Assembly (NCBI GenBank): GCA_963576475.1 | Contig: OY754982.1 | Coordinates: forward strand, 7,944,458-8,008,457 | DNA length: 64,000 bases | Reading direction: 5' to 3' | Source: Molanna angustata | Lineage: Eukaryota > Arthropoda > Insecta > Trichoptera > Molannidae | In this document: positions 11,000 to 22,505 of the stretch, in pieces | Layout of the letters: each line of letters begins with the position of its first letter | Numbering within the stretch: the first letter of the stretch is position 1 | The notes under the pieces: model-generated | What the model was told of the DNA's origin: nothing | The model's input: only the letters and a program-made list of their open reading frames with translations | Database searches by the model: none | Made by a program: the position numbers and the translations under genes

Positions 11000-13325
11000 T
11001 AAATTGTGAACCCTTTGAAAAAATATTTTTTGAGTTGCTTAATTGCATCAGACTTCAAATACGTACTACAGTATGAAATTTTACTTAATTTTTTAAACCA
11101 GTCTCATCCAATTCAACCAAATATGTAATTAATTTTCGTGATCTAAAACACTCATCTTAAATATCTGTCAGCAAATATATATTGCTTTCGAAAAAAATAA
11201 TTACAATGTAGATAATTTTGTTTATTTGAGTTTAATAACCAAAGCCTTCTTAGATGTGCTAGCCATGAAGTGCGTTCGGCAAAATTGTCCATAGTCTTCT
11301 ATGATCCAATTTAAAGGAAGTAATATCAGACTATTGACAATCTTACAATTGGTATAAGTGACATATGAATACTTGTCAGACCAAACTTCTTGTCTGTATT
11401 ATTTGGGAATGGGCTGCGGTTTAATATAATCAACTTATGCATTCTAAATGTCCAAAATTAAGTGTAAATATAATATAATTATGATTGTACACTTAGATAT
11501 TATTAATTTACATAATGTATATGTATTTATTTTTTGAATTAAAAACGCTTTTGATAAAAATAGTATGTATTAATAAAAAAAAAACAACACTTTCATTAAT
11601 ATAATGAAACATTACAAAAAGCTTTTAGGTATATTGTAGTTCCTTTCATAAGTACATTGTTGAAAGAAAACTGATGTACGTATAACTTTTTATGGCAAAT
11701 GTTTTTTTTTTTCATATATATTCACAACTTTGATTTTTTTTACCTAAATTTACTTCACAGTATTCTATTTTTTTAATACAGCATTGTAGAAATCAACAGT
11801 GTATGAAGAGGACATTTATATTGTGTTATATATTTGATGTTTCTCAAATATAACTCATAAAAGGAATTAAGACATATATTTTTTATCAAAATTGTCTTAG
11901 TGTGTGGGAAATATTATCAGGCAGATTATTTAGGTTATAAAAATGTAACCACACGTTAATTTATGATAAAGATTCGCTTAGCGGAGTGACGGGAGAATTG
12001 ACGAGCACTAGCTAACATTGCTTCAGGGTATAAAAAATCTTAACAGTGGTGTTCACAAAAAAAAAATTAACACTTAATTACCATGTATTATAAAATTTAC
12101 ATAGACTCTGCGTGTTAAGTGTCTATTTATAATATGATGTATAGTTGTAAGACTAGATATAAAACAATTCCACAAACGCAATCAATCGTACACGCTACAA
12201 TGACAATTTTCACAATAAAGTTAATTATTTATTAATAAAATATTAGTGTTCACTGAATTATTGCGGCAACACTGAATCAAGTAGGTACCTCATTAGTAGG
12301 GTTTTTTGGTAAGCAACATTCAGTAACTCTTTTGGTCAAATCAACAAAGTAATGTTTGCATCAAATTTTTTTGTATAAGTGCAGTATTCAAGTAATATAG
12401 GTATACATCAAAGATGGTTATTCAATAATTTATTTTTCAAGTGTTCCGGATTCAATTTTCTTTTTCGGTCGAAAGTGTTGCCGAGTATGAATCCCACTAA
12501 TAGGTAGGCTCAGTGTTGCTGCATTACTAAAATAAATGCAAAATGAAAACAAACAACACAACAATAGCAATTAATATTATCAATTCTAGCAATGTTTAAA
12601 TGTATGTAATATAAATAATTAAGTATGTATTGAGCGCGTATTATATTATATACTTTTACAAAAAGTATTGTGTAAAAATTAATTTGAAAAATTAAATGTT
12701 TGCAATGTATTATATAAAAAAAAATATTTGCACGGTGCAAAATGCCGCCAAAATTCAAGAAATGCATTTTTGTATCAACTTTTCAGGCTACCCAGTATTG
12801 TATTAAAAAAAGTATTACTACTTAATTTAAAAAACTGAAATTATCGATTGTGTGAAGTTCAAATTATTATTATATATTTATATTCTTAAGTATTCATTAT
12901 AATAAAAACTTTTTTGGTATTCTCATATTGAACGTTTAAGAATCTTAATACGCTTCCATACATACTCCATTCCATCGTAAACATCAACACTCACAAATAA
13001 AAATCATACAAAACTTTAATTTTTGTTTTATTTTTGACATTTCACATCGTCAGAACACAAAGGATGCAAACCACTATAAAAAAATCAATTGTTCATCTCA
13101 TTAAAGACTTACTATTTGCAACTTTACTATCATCGCTATGTATGTATGTATGTAAAGTATCAAACTATTTTGAGTGCCCTTAGATAAAGTATATACTGCA
13201 ATACAAATTGTATGAACCATATCGTCATTAAAATCGAAATTAAAAAAAAGTTTGAGATGTACCTACTATATATATATTTTTATAGAAAATTAAATTATAT
13301 AATTGAGGTGTTTCGGCTTTAATCA
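11000..13325. other. AT-rich stretch, nothing recognised
   Basis: Read on both strands. No supportable gene, SINE or terminal-repeat element found. Confidence 0.4.
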
Positions 13326-13330
13326 ATATT

Positions 13331-13540
13331 TTAAAAAAATGGAAATATAGGTTGCTAAACACAAATTAGTCATAAAAAAATGGAAATATAGCTTACTAAA
13401 CATAAATTAGTCATAAAAAATGGAAATATAGGTTGCTAAACACAAATTAGTCATAAAAAAATGGGAATATAGGTTGCTAAACACAAATTAGTCATAAAAA
13501 ATGGAAATATAGGTTGCTAAACACAAATTAGTCATAAAAA
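13331..13540. repeat. Minisatellite, five copies of a 40-41 bp unit
   Basis: Unit starts TGGAAATATAGGTTGCTAAA and ends ATTAGTCATAAAAAA. Four copies are nearly identical; the second carries three or four changes. Copy length alternates by one A in the A-run. Confidence 0.95.
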
Positions 13541-13954
13541 ATGTTTTTTCTTAATAAAAAATGTTTGTACTTTGCGTGGAACTTGGCATAAAAATAAATT
13601 CTACATTTATAGAAATTTTCAGCATTTTGATTTATTTTTGAGATATAGGGAAAAATATAATGAAAATTCAAAAGTTGATAACCCCTGACTGGAACAAAAA
13701 TTCTAAATTCTGAGTATAAATGTTTTGTAATCCAAAATTTTCTATATTTTCTGAAATTTTGGGCTTTGTGCATAAAGTGAATCAAAAGTTATAAGGGGGT
13801 CCGACACACACACACACAGACACACTAAATGTTCTACTCCAAACGAGTTAATCCATAATACATAACATATACGCTGCAAATTATAGAAGTTGGTGTTTTT
13901 TTTACTTCAAAACTGAAAAATCATGAATAATGTAGACCTACGGTTACTCTCCAC

Positions 13955-14305
13955 TGAAAATCCGATCCGATTCGCTAAGAACCTACCTTTGTAACAGAGA
14001 ATAATGTGGTACATACCTATGTTTTAATTATAAGAGATGGGTCGATGGCAGAGCGGTTAGCGCGCTGGGCTAGTAATCCAGTGGTCGCGAGTTCGAATCC
14101 TGCCTCGAACAATTTCGTTCACCTATAGCACAAGCATTTATTTGCTTATTGTAGGGAACGTAGGAAGATGTACCTATATGTACTTGTCTAACAAGGACAT
14201 ATTCATTTTTTATAAAAAATATATATATATATATATAATTTGAATGTACGCAGGCGACGACAGATAGGTAAGTTCTAAATGAAAATTTGAATTCGGGATC
14301 GGATT
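13955..14305. mobile_element. MITE interrupted by a SINE
   Basis: Imperfect inverted ends (CGCTAAGAACCTACCTTTG on the left; GATAGGTAAGTTCTAAATG on the right). The same element, uninterrupted and inverted, lies at 57455-57600. The SINE at 14035-14237 splits this copy. Confidence 0.6.
14035..14237 (+). mobile_element. SINE family A, copy 2
   Basis: Head nearly identical to 490-560; the anticodon-loop triplet changes from AGC to AGT. Body GTACTTGTCTAACAAG, then an A-rich and (TA)n tail. Inserted inside a MITE. Confidence 0.85.
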
Positions 14306-14404
14306 CCAGTTTCAAAAGTAATGCTACTGGTAATACAAAATATTGCAGATCTTAAATTGAAACTTTTTCTATTTGTTAAGAGAAGTAAATTAACAATTGG
14401 ATTA

Positions 14405-14490
14405 TCATCAGCCATTGTGGTTCAGTTAAGATATCTGACTCCTAAACCAAAGATCCCAGTAGAGACACAGTTTTATTTAACTTCACTGTC
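14405..14490 (+). mobile_element. SINE family B fragment
   Basis: Retains TTAAGATATCTGACTCCTAA and GAGACACAG from the family B head; the box B region is partly deleted. Confidence 0.5.
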
Positions 14491-14519
14491 TGTCTGTCCC
14501 ATACTGGAATTTTGAAATT

Positions 14520-15780
14520 GATTTCCAGCTTTATTCATTTGATATTTTGATAAAATTGAACAATTTTGTATTTCATACAAACTTATTGAACGTTTATAGC
14601 GGTTTCACAATAGATTATGTATTTGAATTTGTTTGCTCTATAAAACAAATGTGTTTGACATTGGCGGTATGAATTTGAACAAACTACGGACTAACGTGAA
14701 ATTTGTTTTTATAATATATTCAGTCTAAATTTGTGAAATAACAAAGGATGAAAGAAAGTTGGTTCCATGAAGCTATAATACTGGTTAGTTCACTAATTTA
14801 TTTTTAGCAGAATCGAAAATTCCAATAAGTATAAAAAAAAACACAAGAATGATAATAATTAAAACAATTTATTAAAAAATGAAGTATGTAAATTCTAATA
14901 AAATGTAACACTATTGTTTAACATATTAAAAATACATATAATTTAAACAGAAAACAAATCACTTGTAAACGATTTTGATAACACTGAAACTGTAATTTGA
15001 GTTAGTTTATATATTTTACAAATCAATATAAGTACTAAAAATGATATTGAGAAGAAATTATTATATTTTTTACACCTCAATTATGGGTCACTATTTTCAA
15101 TGACAGATTCAATTCATTTGTATTAAGAAGTAGGTATTAATTCCCTTATTTTTCTAAGCTGTGACTAAAATATTTCAAATTAATATTTGATAAATGCACA
15201 AGAATATATTTTATTAAGCGTAAACTACGTTGGTCAAAAATACTTTAGTATTTACATGATTTATTGAAATCTTACGAATAGAGCACTCACAATTTGACAA
15301 TTAAAAAGTTGTAGTGATTATTTGTTGTTATTTTTGGAGGAAACATCTTAATTATTATAAATAAATAAACAAATCTATATCTAAATAACATATCATTTTA
15401 TAATAGTAAACTAAGTAAAATATTATATAACATTTGTGTGATGCGGACATACATAAATAACAAATATATCAAATATATATTTAAAAATAATTCCTTGTTG
15501 GGGCATGATATAAAATAACAATATTAACATAAAAACTGAATTTATACATTACTTATTAAATTATTATTAATCTTTAAACTGTCAATTCATTCATAAATGT
15601 AAGTTAATTATTGTTAGGTCGATAGCTTTTCATTCATTTAAAATATACCCAAATTTATATGAAATTTTTTTTTTTGTACTGGAGCACGCCTAGATTGAAT
15701 TTCATTTTCATTTCTTTAGATTTCTTATAGTCAAATACTAAAATATTACAAAAAAAAAAAATTAAAAAATTACTACACAA
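14520..15780. other. AT-rich stretch, nothing recognised
   Basis: No gene or repeat recognised before the retrotransposon insertion site. Confidence 0.4.
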
Positions 15781-15781
15781 T

Positions 15782-15794
15782 AAATGTAAAACAT
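15782..15794. repeat. Left target site duplication of the I-like element
   Basis: AAATGTAAAACAT, identical to 21331-21343; fixes the 5' end of the element at 15795 as full length. Confidence 0.9.
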
Positions 15795-16099
15795 GAGAGT
15801 CTCGTCGCGACGTTGCCAGTGAGCGGTTGTGTTTAGTGCATATTTCGGATCTACCCACAAGTACCTACTACACTACGCAGCGAACAGATAAGATTCCATT
15901 GCTGTCATTTTTGTTTTATTATTTCATTTTTATTCTTACAAAAATTGTTTTGATTATTTCAATGTAGCATATTTGGTATTAATATTTACCTATTGTTTTT
16001 GTTGCTCTTTGTCTATTTGACATTAACAATTTTTGTTTCGTATTTTTTATTTAGCTGTTAAATATCTATTTTATTTGATTTAAATACTGCATCGCGGAT

Positions 16100-17536
16100 A
16101 TGGAGGTGGACGAGACTAAACCTCCTGATCCTCGATCGATAATTTTATCAACTGCTGACGAATGTGAATCTGACACGAGTCATGATTCAGTTATTGTACC
16201 TAACCGTAAACGAAAACCGCGTCATCAACCAATTGATATACCGTCGAAAATGAAACCCTCTTCTGTACTCGAAATAACTGCAGGCCTCCCGATACAAACC
16301 GAACCAAGCCCAATTCAATATTGTAATATGTCAAACCCACCATACATAGTATATATTCAAAATTGCGAAAGTGGCAAACCGATTAACTCCTTAGAAGTAG
16401 GCAAATTTTTGTTTTCATGTAAAAATAAAAACTTTGGGATTATTAACGGTACAATAAAATCTGAAGGGCGCTTTAAAATTTCTTCTGAATTTAACAAATG
16501 GGAACAAGCAAATAATTTTATACAGAATATTACAACTTTATCTGATCAAAAATTTAAGGCGTTTATTCCGACGCATCACGTGACGCGAATGGGGTTGGTA
16601 AGAGGCATTCCTGCTAATCTTTCTGAAAGTGATATTGTTGAATCCTTAAATTTGAACAATGCTAGACGAATTATTAAAATAATAAAGGCGCGAAGGTTAA
16701 ATTACAAAGATAATTCTCAAGGCACGGTGACGTGGAAACCGTCACAAACCGTCGTTCTCACATTCGAAGGCCAAATATTGCCTGATTATGTTTACCTTTA
16801 TTTTAACTCCCTTCCAGTAGAAGCATACACTTATCCCACTATTCAGTGTTTTAATTGTTGCCGTTTTGGGCACTCAAGAGCCATTTGTAAATCTTCCACT
16901 CGATGCTTTCACTGTGGTGAAAACCATCAAGCTGATCAGTGTCCAAACCCGGAAGAGCCAACATGCGTCAATTGTAAAGGTAGTCATAAGGCTACAAGCT
17001 TTATATGCCCAGAACTGACGAGACAAAAAAACATTAAACAACTGATGGCGAGTGAAAATATATCATATTTCCAAGCCTCTAAACGTTTTCCCCCTGCAAT
17101 AAAGAGTTTTGCCGAAACTACAACATTGAATGTGAAACCAACCTCAGCTAACACTACAATAAACCAGATTAATTCAGCGAATCCTTCCAACTCTCGTAGA
17201 ATTATTACATACAAACAAGTCAAACCTAGACCAGCAATGACACCAGCATATGACAAGAACATACATAACTCATTCCTATTCAATCCAAATGGTAATTATG
17301 TCAATCAAATGTCTAATGGTCATGCAATTAACCAAAATGAACATTCACCTCCTCCTTCTGCAGTAGAGTTATCCAACAGCAATTCAGCATTTCTGCAGAC
17401 ATTAATATCTCTTTTAATATCTATTCTTTCGAATAATAATAGCCTACCGTACAACGTTGCCGATATTCTCACAACATTGCAATCTTCTCTCTTCAATAAT
17501 GGACATACAAACTCTGAAAATTCTACAATGGAATAG
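16100..17536 (+). CDS. Retrotransposon ORF1, Gag-like RNA-binding protein (478 aa)
   Basis: Starts at ATG 16100, the first ATG after the 5' UTR in this frame, and ends at TAG 17534-17536. The protein would package the element RNA. Residues 1-75 are charged and probably disordered. Residues about 85-245 (VRGIPANLSESDIVESL in the middle) resemble the domain that precedes zinc knuckles in arthropod non-LTR Gag proteins. Three knuckles follow: C250-X2-C-X4-H-X4-C263, C269-X2-C-X3-H-X4-C281 and C289-X2-C-X3-H-X6-C303. The C-terminal third is Asn/Ser-rich. It overlaps ORF2 by 38 nt, with ORF2 in the +1 frame. Confidence 0.9.
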   Translation: MEVDETKPPDPRSIILSTADECESDTSHDSVIVPNRKRKPRHQPIDIPSKMKPSSVLEITAGLPIQTEPSPIQYCNMSNPPYIVYIQNCESGKPINSLEVGKFLFSCKNKNFGIINGTIKSEGRFKISSEFNKWEQANNFIQNITTLSDQKFKAFIPTHHVTRMGLVRGIPANLSESDIVESLNLNNARRIIKIIKARRLNYKDNSQGTVTWKPSQTVVLTFEGQILPDYVYLYFNSLPVEAYTYPTIQCFNCCRFGHSRAICKSSTRCFHCGENHQADQCPNPEEPTCVNCKGSHKATSFICPELTRQKNIKQLMASENISYFQASKRFPPAIKSFAETTTLNVKPTSANTTINQINSANPSNSRRIITYKQVKPRPAMTPAYDKNIHNSFLFNPNGNYVNQMSNGHAINQNEHSPPPSAVELSNSNSAFLQTLISLLISILSNNNSLPYNVADILTTLQSSLFNNGHTNSENSTME

Positions 17537-20500
17537 TAGGAGCGTTTATTCCAATAAAGCAGAACTTACCGAACTATTAAATAATAATTCAATACATATT
17601 GCAGCCATCTCTGAAACTTGGCTGAAGCCATCTTGCCTATTTAAGGTAATCGGCTACCAGTGTCTTAGAGATGACAGAGCTGACGGTCGGGCTGGAACTG
17701 CCCTTTTTATTAAAGATAAGTTAAATTTTGAAAAACTATCTATCCCTCTCAAATCCCAAGACTTTCAAATTGTCGCAGCACGAATTAAAAACATAACTTT
17801 TATTTCAGTATATATTCCACCATTAGTTTTATTTATAGAAAAGGACTGGACGGATTTACTTCGCCAGCTCCCCTCTCCCTCCATAATCTTGGGAGATTTT
17901 AACGCCCATTCTCCTATCTGGGGAAGTGAAGCTACCAATAAATCTGGTCACAATATAATAGATTTCATGGATATCAATAATATTTGTTTTTTAAATGATG
18001 GCTCCCCTACTCGCCTCACCCCACCCTCCCAAAAGAAAAGTGCTGTCGATCTGACACTATGTTCGAGTTCTTTAGCCGCAGATTGTTCATGGACCTTAAC
18101 CAATGACCCTTACTCTAGTGATCATTATCCAATAATTATTCACTTAGAAGATCCTCACATTGCTAAATCTAAACCCCAACACCCGACAAATCGTAAAGGT
18201 TACAATACAAAAAGGGCAAATTGGCCCCTCTTCTACGATAATATAGAAAAATTAACAACAAGTTTGGACAGTTCTAACGTACACATTGAATACTCTGATC
18301 TTTTATCAATTATTTATAAGGCCGCTGACTTATCTATTCCAAAAAAATCCAACTTTAGCCCTCTGCCATGTACGCCATGGTGGGACGGAGAATGTTCTGA
18401 TATGGTCAACAACAGGAAAAAAGCCATAAAAAAGTATAGGAAAAACATGACTCTTGAAAATTATATACTTGCAAAGGAAAGTCAGGCTAAAACTAAAAAA
18501 TTTCTACGTAAGAAAAAAAGGCAAGGATGGCGAAATTTTTGCTCATCCCTCTCCCCAGACTCTCCCTTGTCTCTGGTTTGGAATATGATTCGACGATTTC
18601 GCTCATCATATGTCCAGAATCGGAATCATCAGATTAGTCCAGACATATTAGAATCCTTCATTAACAGACTGGCTCCCTCTTACTCTCCTAATATAACGGA
18701 ATTATACATAAATCAAAACATAAGTCACCGCTCTTCAATATCTTGGTTAGATTCACCTTTTAAGATCGAGGAATTATCCATTGTGCTCAAAAACTTAAAC
18801 AACTCTGCTCCTGGTTTTGATCAAATACCATATACGTTTTTCCAACATCTGCCTACTTGCTTTCTGGAACACATACTGAATAAATTTAATGAATGCCTTC
18901 AAACAGGTATGGTTCCCATAGATTGGAAAACCCAGTTGGTAATTCCAATCTTAAAACCTGGAAAAGACCCCAAAATTCAAACGTCTTATAGACCAATAGC
19001 TCTCTCTTCCTGCATTTTAAAAATTTTTGAAAACATCATTAAAAAACGTTTAGACTGGCAAACAGAACGTAATTTACTTCTCCCTAATATACAATTTGGA
19101 TTTAGAAAGGGAAAGACTTGTATGGATAATTTAAGTATCTTGATATCAGACATCCAAATTGGGTTCACTAATAAAAAATACACACTCGCAGCTTTCCTGG
19201 ACATTAAAGCCGCTTATGATAATGTCCTTTTGCCAATTTTACGGAGAAAATTGTTGAATTTAGGAATTCCAGAACGACTAGCTCAATTAATTTTTAATAT
19301 TTTTTGTGAAAGAAAGATAGTCATTAATAAGCCTCCAGACACCTATGAACGAACGCTATGGATTGGCCTCTCTCAGGGATCTGTTCTGAGTCCGCATTTA
19401 TTTAACCTATATTGCTATGATATACTCGAATGTGTTCAGGGTCTTTGTTCACTCCTCCAATTCGCTGATGATATCGTTTTATATATTACTCATAGTAATA
19501 TTGAAACAGCAGTGAGAAAATTATCAACTGCCCTATCTAAAATCATTAAATGGCTTAATTCTAATGGACTTGAAGTTTCGCCCCAAAAATGTCAAATAAT
19601 CGCCTTCTCGAGGAAACACAATACGGCTAATATATCAGTTAAGATTGGTGAAACCACTATTCCTAGTGTTGAAGAAGTCAAATTTTTGGGGATGACCTTG
19701 GATAGGAAGTTATCATGGACTTCTCATATTTCCCACATAATTACCAAATGTGAAAAAAATATAAACCCTCTGAGAGCAGTTTCTAGAGTTTGGTGGGGCT
19801 CACATCCTACAACCATGAAACTACTATATAATGCCATTGTCCGTAGTCATCTGGACTATGGTAGCTTCCTGATGGAACCGATACCGGAATATCTGAAATC
19901 CAAATTAGACAGAATACAATCTAAATGCCTTCGCTTAATAATTGGCGCAATGCGCTCCTCACCAATAAATGCACTGCAGGTGGAATGCGTAGAACCACCT
20001 CTCAAACTAAGACGCCAATATTTGGCCGATAAATTCATGCTCAAACGAATAAACTACAACTCACATCCGCTCCTCCCTAGAATCTCGATGCTCTCATCTC
20101 TATGTCAAAGTCACCGGTATTGGTTCAAAAAATGTACTCCCCCAATGTGCCAAAGCTATCAAAAACTCTCCCTCAAAATTGTCTCTAACCGTGCTCAGTC
20201 CATGCTTCCATATTACGAAATTCCATTTGAGGCAATAACATTGATCCCAAACATTATTTTAAATATCGACCTACATAAAAATTCAACAGTCAGTGCTCAA
20301 GCCATGAATAATAAGTTCAACAGTATCGTTATGTCTAACTGGCCCTCCCATCTACAAATATACACGGATGGGTCTAAGCGGGGCGCAGACAATGAATGCG
20401 GGGCCGCAATTCACATACCATCTAAAAAAATACAATCACTCGTTAAACTACCCAGGGAATGTTCAATATTCACAGCTGAATGTACGGCTATTAATGAAGC

Positions 20501-21212
20501 CCTAAAGATTTGCAATACTTTGGATTCTTCGCAGTTTATAATATTTTCGGATTCTTTAAGTGCTCTAAAGGCGTTGTCTTCCAATTTAGCCAAATTGGCC
20601 GACAGCACCTTACTATGCAACATTAAATCCGCTCTATTAAACCTTCATAAATTGAATAAAGAAGTGCTTCTTGCGTGGATCCCGGCTCATCAGGGAATAG
20701 TGGGAAATGAGATCGCTGACGAAGCAGCGAAGCAAGCCTCCGTTACTGGCATTTTACCCTCTCTATTTATGATTCCCTGCCAAGACATATTAGCATCCTT
20801 CAAAAAAGAACTCATATCCAAATGGACCATTGACTGGGAAAGGTCTAGTACCTTGAAAGGTTCTTCCTATAAATCCATCCAAATTTCAATACCGTCTAAA
20901 CCATGGTTCCATAACAAAGGCATGGCCAAACGAGACGTCTCCAACATATGTCGCATTAGACTAGGACACTGCCTTATTAACAGCCACCTCCACAGGATAC
21001 ACGTAAGGGATAGCCCTTCGTGTGCTTGCGGAGAGGTTGTAGAGACCCTTGACCATGTGTTCTTTGAATGTCCAATCCACACCGAACATGATTTGTATTA
21101 TACACTAAATACCCCACTCCCAATCAATATGTCTCATCTTCTATCATTGAATTCACCGCATATTTATTTCCATATAACAAAATTTCTTCGCCTTAATGGC
21201 TTCAATCTATAA
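17499..21212 (+). CDS. Retrotransposon ORF2, endonuclease-reverse transcriptase-RNase H (1237 aa)
   Basis: Start chosen at ATG 17499 (MDIQTLKILQWN), which places the endonuclease motif at the very N-terminus; the frame is open further upstream but has no ATG. Domains in order: APE-type endonuclease, about 1-225, with N11, E39, GDFNAH (D133, N135) and SSDH near 207-209; reverse transcriptase with APGFDQIPY, FGFRKGKTC, FLDIKAAYD (D568), GLSQGSVLSP and FADD (655-658); RNase H with YTDGS (D957), AEC (E994), FSDS (D1018) and GNEIADEAA (D1074), the complete DEDD set; a C-terminal CACGEVVETLDHVFFEC finger (C1175, C1177, H1186, C1191). No stop or frameshift is present, so it could encode active enzyme. 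Confidence 0.93.
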   Translation: MDIQTLKILQWNSRSVYSNKAELTELLNNNSIHIAAISETWLKPSCLFKVIGYQCLRDDRADGRAGTALFIKDKLNFEKLSIPLKSQDFQIVAARIKNITFISVYIPPLVLFIEKDWTDLLRQLPSPSIILGDFNAHSPIWGSEATNKSGHNIIDFMDINNICFLNDGSPTRLTPPSQKKSAVDLTLCSSSLAADCSWTLTNDPYSSDHYPIIIHLEDPHIAKSKPQHPTNRKGYNTKRANWPLFYDNIEKLTTSLDSSNVHIEYSDLLSIIYKAADLSIPKKSNFSPLPCTPWWDGECSDMVNNRKKAIKKYRKNMTLENYILAKESQAKTKKFLRKKKRQGWRNFCSSLSPDSPLSLVWNMIRRFRSSYVQNRNHQISPDILESFINRLAPSYSPNITELYINQNISHRSSISWLDSPFKIEELSIVLKNLNNSAPGFDQIPYTFFQHLPTCFLEHILNKFNECLQTGMVPIDWKTQLVIPILKPGKDPKIQTSYRPIALSSCILKIFENIIKKRLDWQTERNLLLPNIQFGFRKGKTCMDNLSILISDIQIGFTNKKYTLAAFLDIKAAYDNVLLPILRRKLLNLGIPERLAQLIFNIFCERKIVINKPPDTYERTLWIGLSQGSVLSPHLFNLYCYDILECVQGLCSLLQFADDIVLYITHSNIETAVRKLSTALSKIIKWLNSNGLEVSPQKCQIIAFSRKHNTANISVKIGETTIPSVEEVKFLGMTLDRKLSWTSHISHIITKCEKNINPLRAVSRVWWGSHPTTMKLLYNAIVRSHLDYGSFLMEPIPEYLKSKLDRIQSKCLRLIIGAMRSSPINALQVECVEPPLKLRRQYLADKFMLKRINYNSHPLLPRISMLSSLCQSHRYWFKKCTPPMCQSYQKLSLKIVSNRAQSMLPYYEIPFEAITLIPNIILNIDLHKNSTVSAQAMNNKFNSIVMSNWPSHLQIYTDGSKRGADNECGAAIHIPSKKIQSLVKLPRECSIFTAECTAINEALKICNTLDSSQFIIFSDSLSALKALSSNLAKLADSTLLCNIKSALLNLHKLNKEVLLAWIPAHQGIVGNEIADEAAKQASVTGILPSLFMIPCQDILASFKKELISKWTIDWERSSTLKGSSYKSIQISIPSKPWFHNKGMAKRDVSNICRIRLGHCLINSHLHRIHVRDSPSCACGEVVETLDHVFFECPIHTEHDLYYTLNTPLPINMSHLLSLNSPHIYFHITKFLRLNGFNL

Positions 21213-21330
21213 TGCAATAAAATAACCTTTACTTTTAAATAATTCAATAAAAATTTTTTGAAACTGGCAGAAATCATCCTAATGATTGGGTGGAATGCCA
21301 TGTAAGCAAAAGAAGAAGAAGAAGAAGAAG

Positions 21331-21343
21331 AAATGTAAAACAT
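21331..21343. repeat. Right target site duplication of the I-like element
   Basis: AAATGTAAAACAT directly after the AAG tail, identical to 15782-15794. Confidence 0.9.
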
Positions 21344-21915
21344 AGTAACTAACGAAATATAAAATAATTTATACTCGTAAGTACAGATTTTATTTAGATA
21401 TTTTCCAAAAAATATATAATATAGAAATATCATTTCCAATTTTTCACATCATTAAAATAGAATTGACACATTCTTAAATCGAACATTTATTTTAAATAAA
21501 TTCTATATTTTAACATTAAGCGTTAATTATTATTATCATATCAATCACAGATATTCCACAAATGTCACAAACCAACCTGTTTTAAACCCACACGTTGTAT
21601 AATTTTATATTTTTAACAATAAACATAACAAATACCTGTACATATACAAAAAAAATGTTCACCATTTCATCATCAAATAAAATTACATGATTTAAAATAC
21701 AACAGTCAATATATAACAACACTTCGTACATTTGAATTAAAATAGGTTGTTAATTTAAACCTTGGTTTAAACAGTTATCAAAAGGAAATATACATTTTAG
21801 TTTTAATGAATTTAAACATATAATACTTAGCAAATGGATTCAATTCTGAAAATGTACTAAAATTTTAATGAAATTTCAAATTTATTCATTTTATATATTT
21901 TCTGCCATTCTGAAG
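21344..21915. other. AT-rich stretch, nothing recognised
   Basis: No gene or repeat recognised between the I-like element and the next remnant. Confidence 0.4.
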
Positions 21916-21920
21916 ATTGA

Positions 21921-22445
21921 ATAACACAAAGCCTTTGTTGTCTCCCGTTTGGATTATTGTAACGGTATATGTATATGCGAATTTACCAAAGAAAGAAATG
22001 AATAAAATTCAGTCAGTTTTCAATGCTGCAGCCAGGCTCATCACTGGAGCCTCCAAATTTTCTCACATCTCTCACCATCTTCGCAATCTACATTGGCTTA
22101 AAGTCCCCGAAAGAATTGAATATAAGCTTTGTCTCATGATCTTTAAAGCACTTCGTGGTATGGCTCCTACTTACCTCTCCAAACTGCGCATTCTGCTTTC
22201 AATAAATGACAGACAATCATCACTTCGTTCTGCTTCTTCATCTATGGTTGGGAAATTAGTTGAAATAAACAGGGTGCACACAACTAATTTCGGTGATCGT
22301 GCATTTGCTGTGGCAGGACCAAATGCATGAAATAAGCTCCCACATACCCTCAGACAAACCGAAAATATATCTTCGTTCAGAAAAAAACTCAAAACGCACC
22401 TTTTTCGCAAATCTTACCAGAGCCATAATGATACAACGTAAATTA
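21921..22445 (+). pseudogene. CR1/L2-like non-LTR reverse transcriptase C-terminal remnant
   Basis: Reads HKAFVVSRLDYCNG, then after a frameshift near 21970 NKIQSVFNAAARLITG, LHWLKVPERIEYKLCLMIF and LRGMAPTYLSKLR, followed by FGDRAFAVAGPNA, a TGA stop in place of the conserved Trp, and [17 protein letters not shown]. This order is the usual C-terminus of CR1/L2-group reverse transcriptases. One frameshift and one stop, and loss of the catalytic half, make it dead. Confidence 0.85.
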
Positions 22446-22505
22446 AATTAAATTACAAAACAACTTCACTAGTGTATTATGAAATGAATATATTTTGTGA
22501 CAGTT

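Larger units (their letters stand above)
15795..21330 (+). mobile_element. Full-length I-like non-LTR retrotransposon, both ORFs intact
   Basis: A 5.5-kb element flanked by a perfect 13-bp target duplication, AAATGTAAAACAT, at 15782-15794 and 21331-21343. Order: 5' UTR of about 305 bp starting GAGAGTCTCGTCGCGACG; ORF1 (Gag-like, three CCHC knuckles); ORF2 (apurinic endonuclease, reverse transcriptase, RNase H, C-terminal CCHC); short 3' UTR; (AAG)n tail at about 21309-21330. RNase H plus a three-knuckle ORF1 places it in the I group of clades; the exact clade is not settled. Intact frames and an undamaged duplication suggest recent insertion. Base composition of the ORFs is less AT-rich than the flanks. 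Confidence 0.92.

Noticed and set aside
16984..17283. 99-codon minus-strand hydrophobic ORF
   Set aside because: Lies opposite intact ORF1 of the retrotransposon and has no supporting signals.
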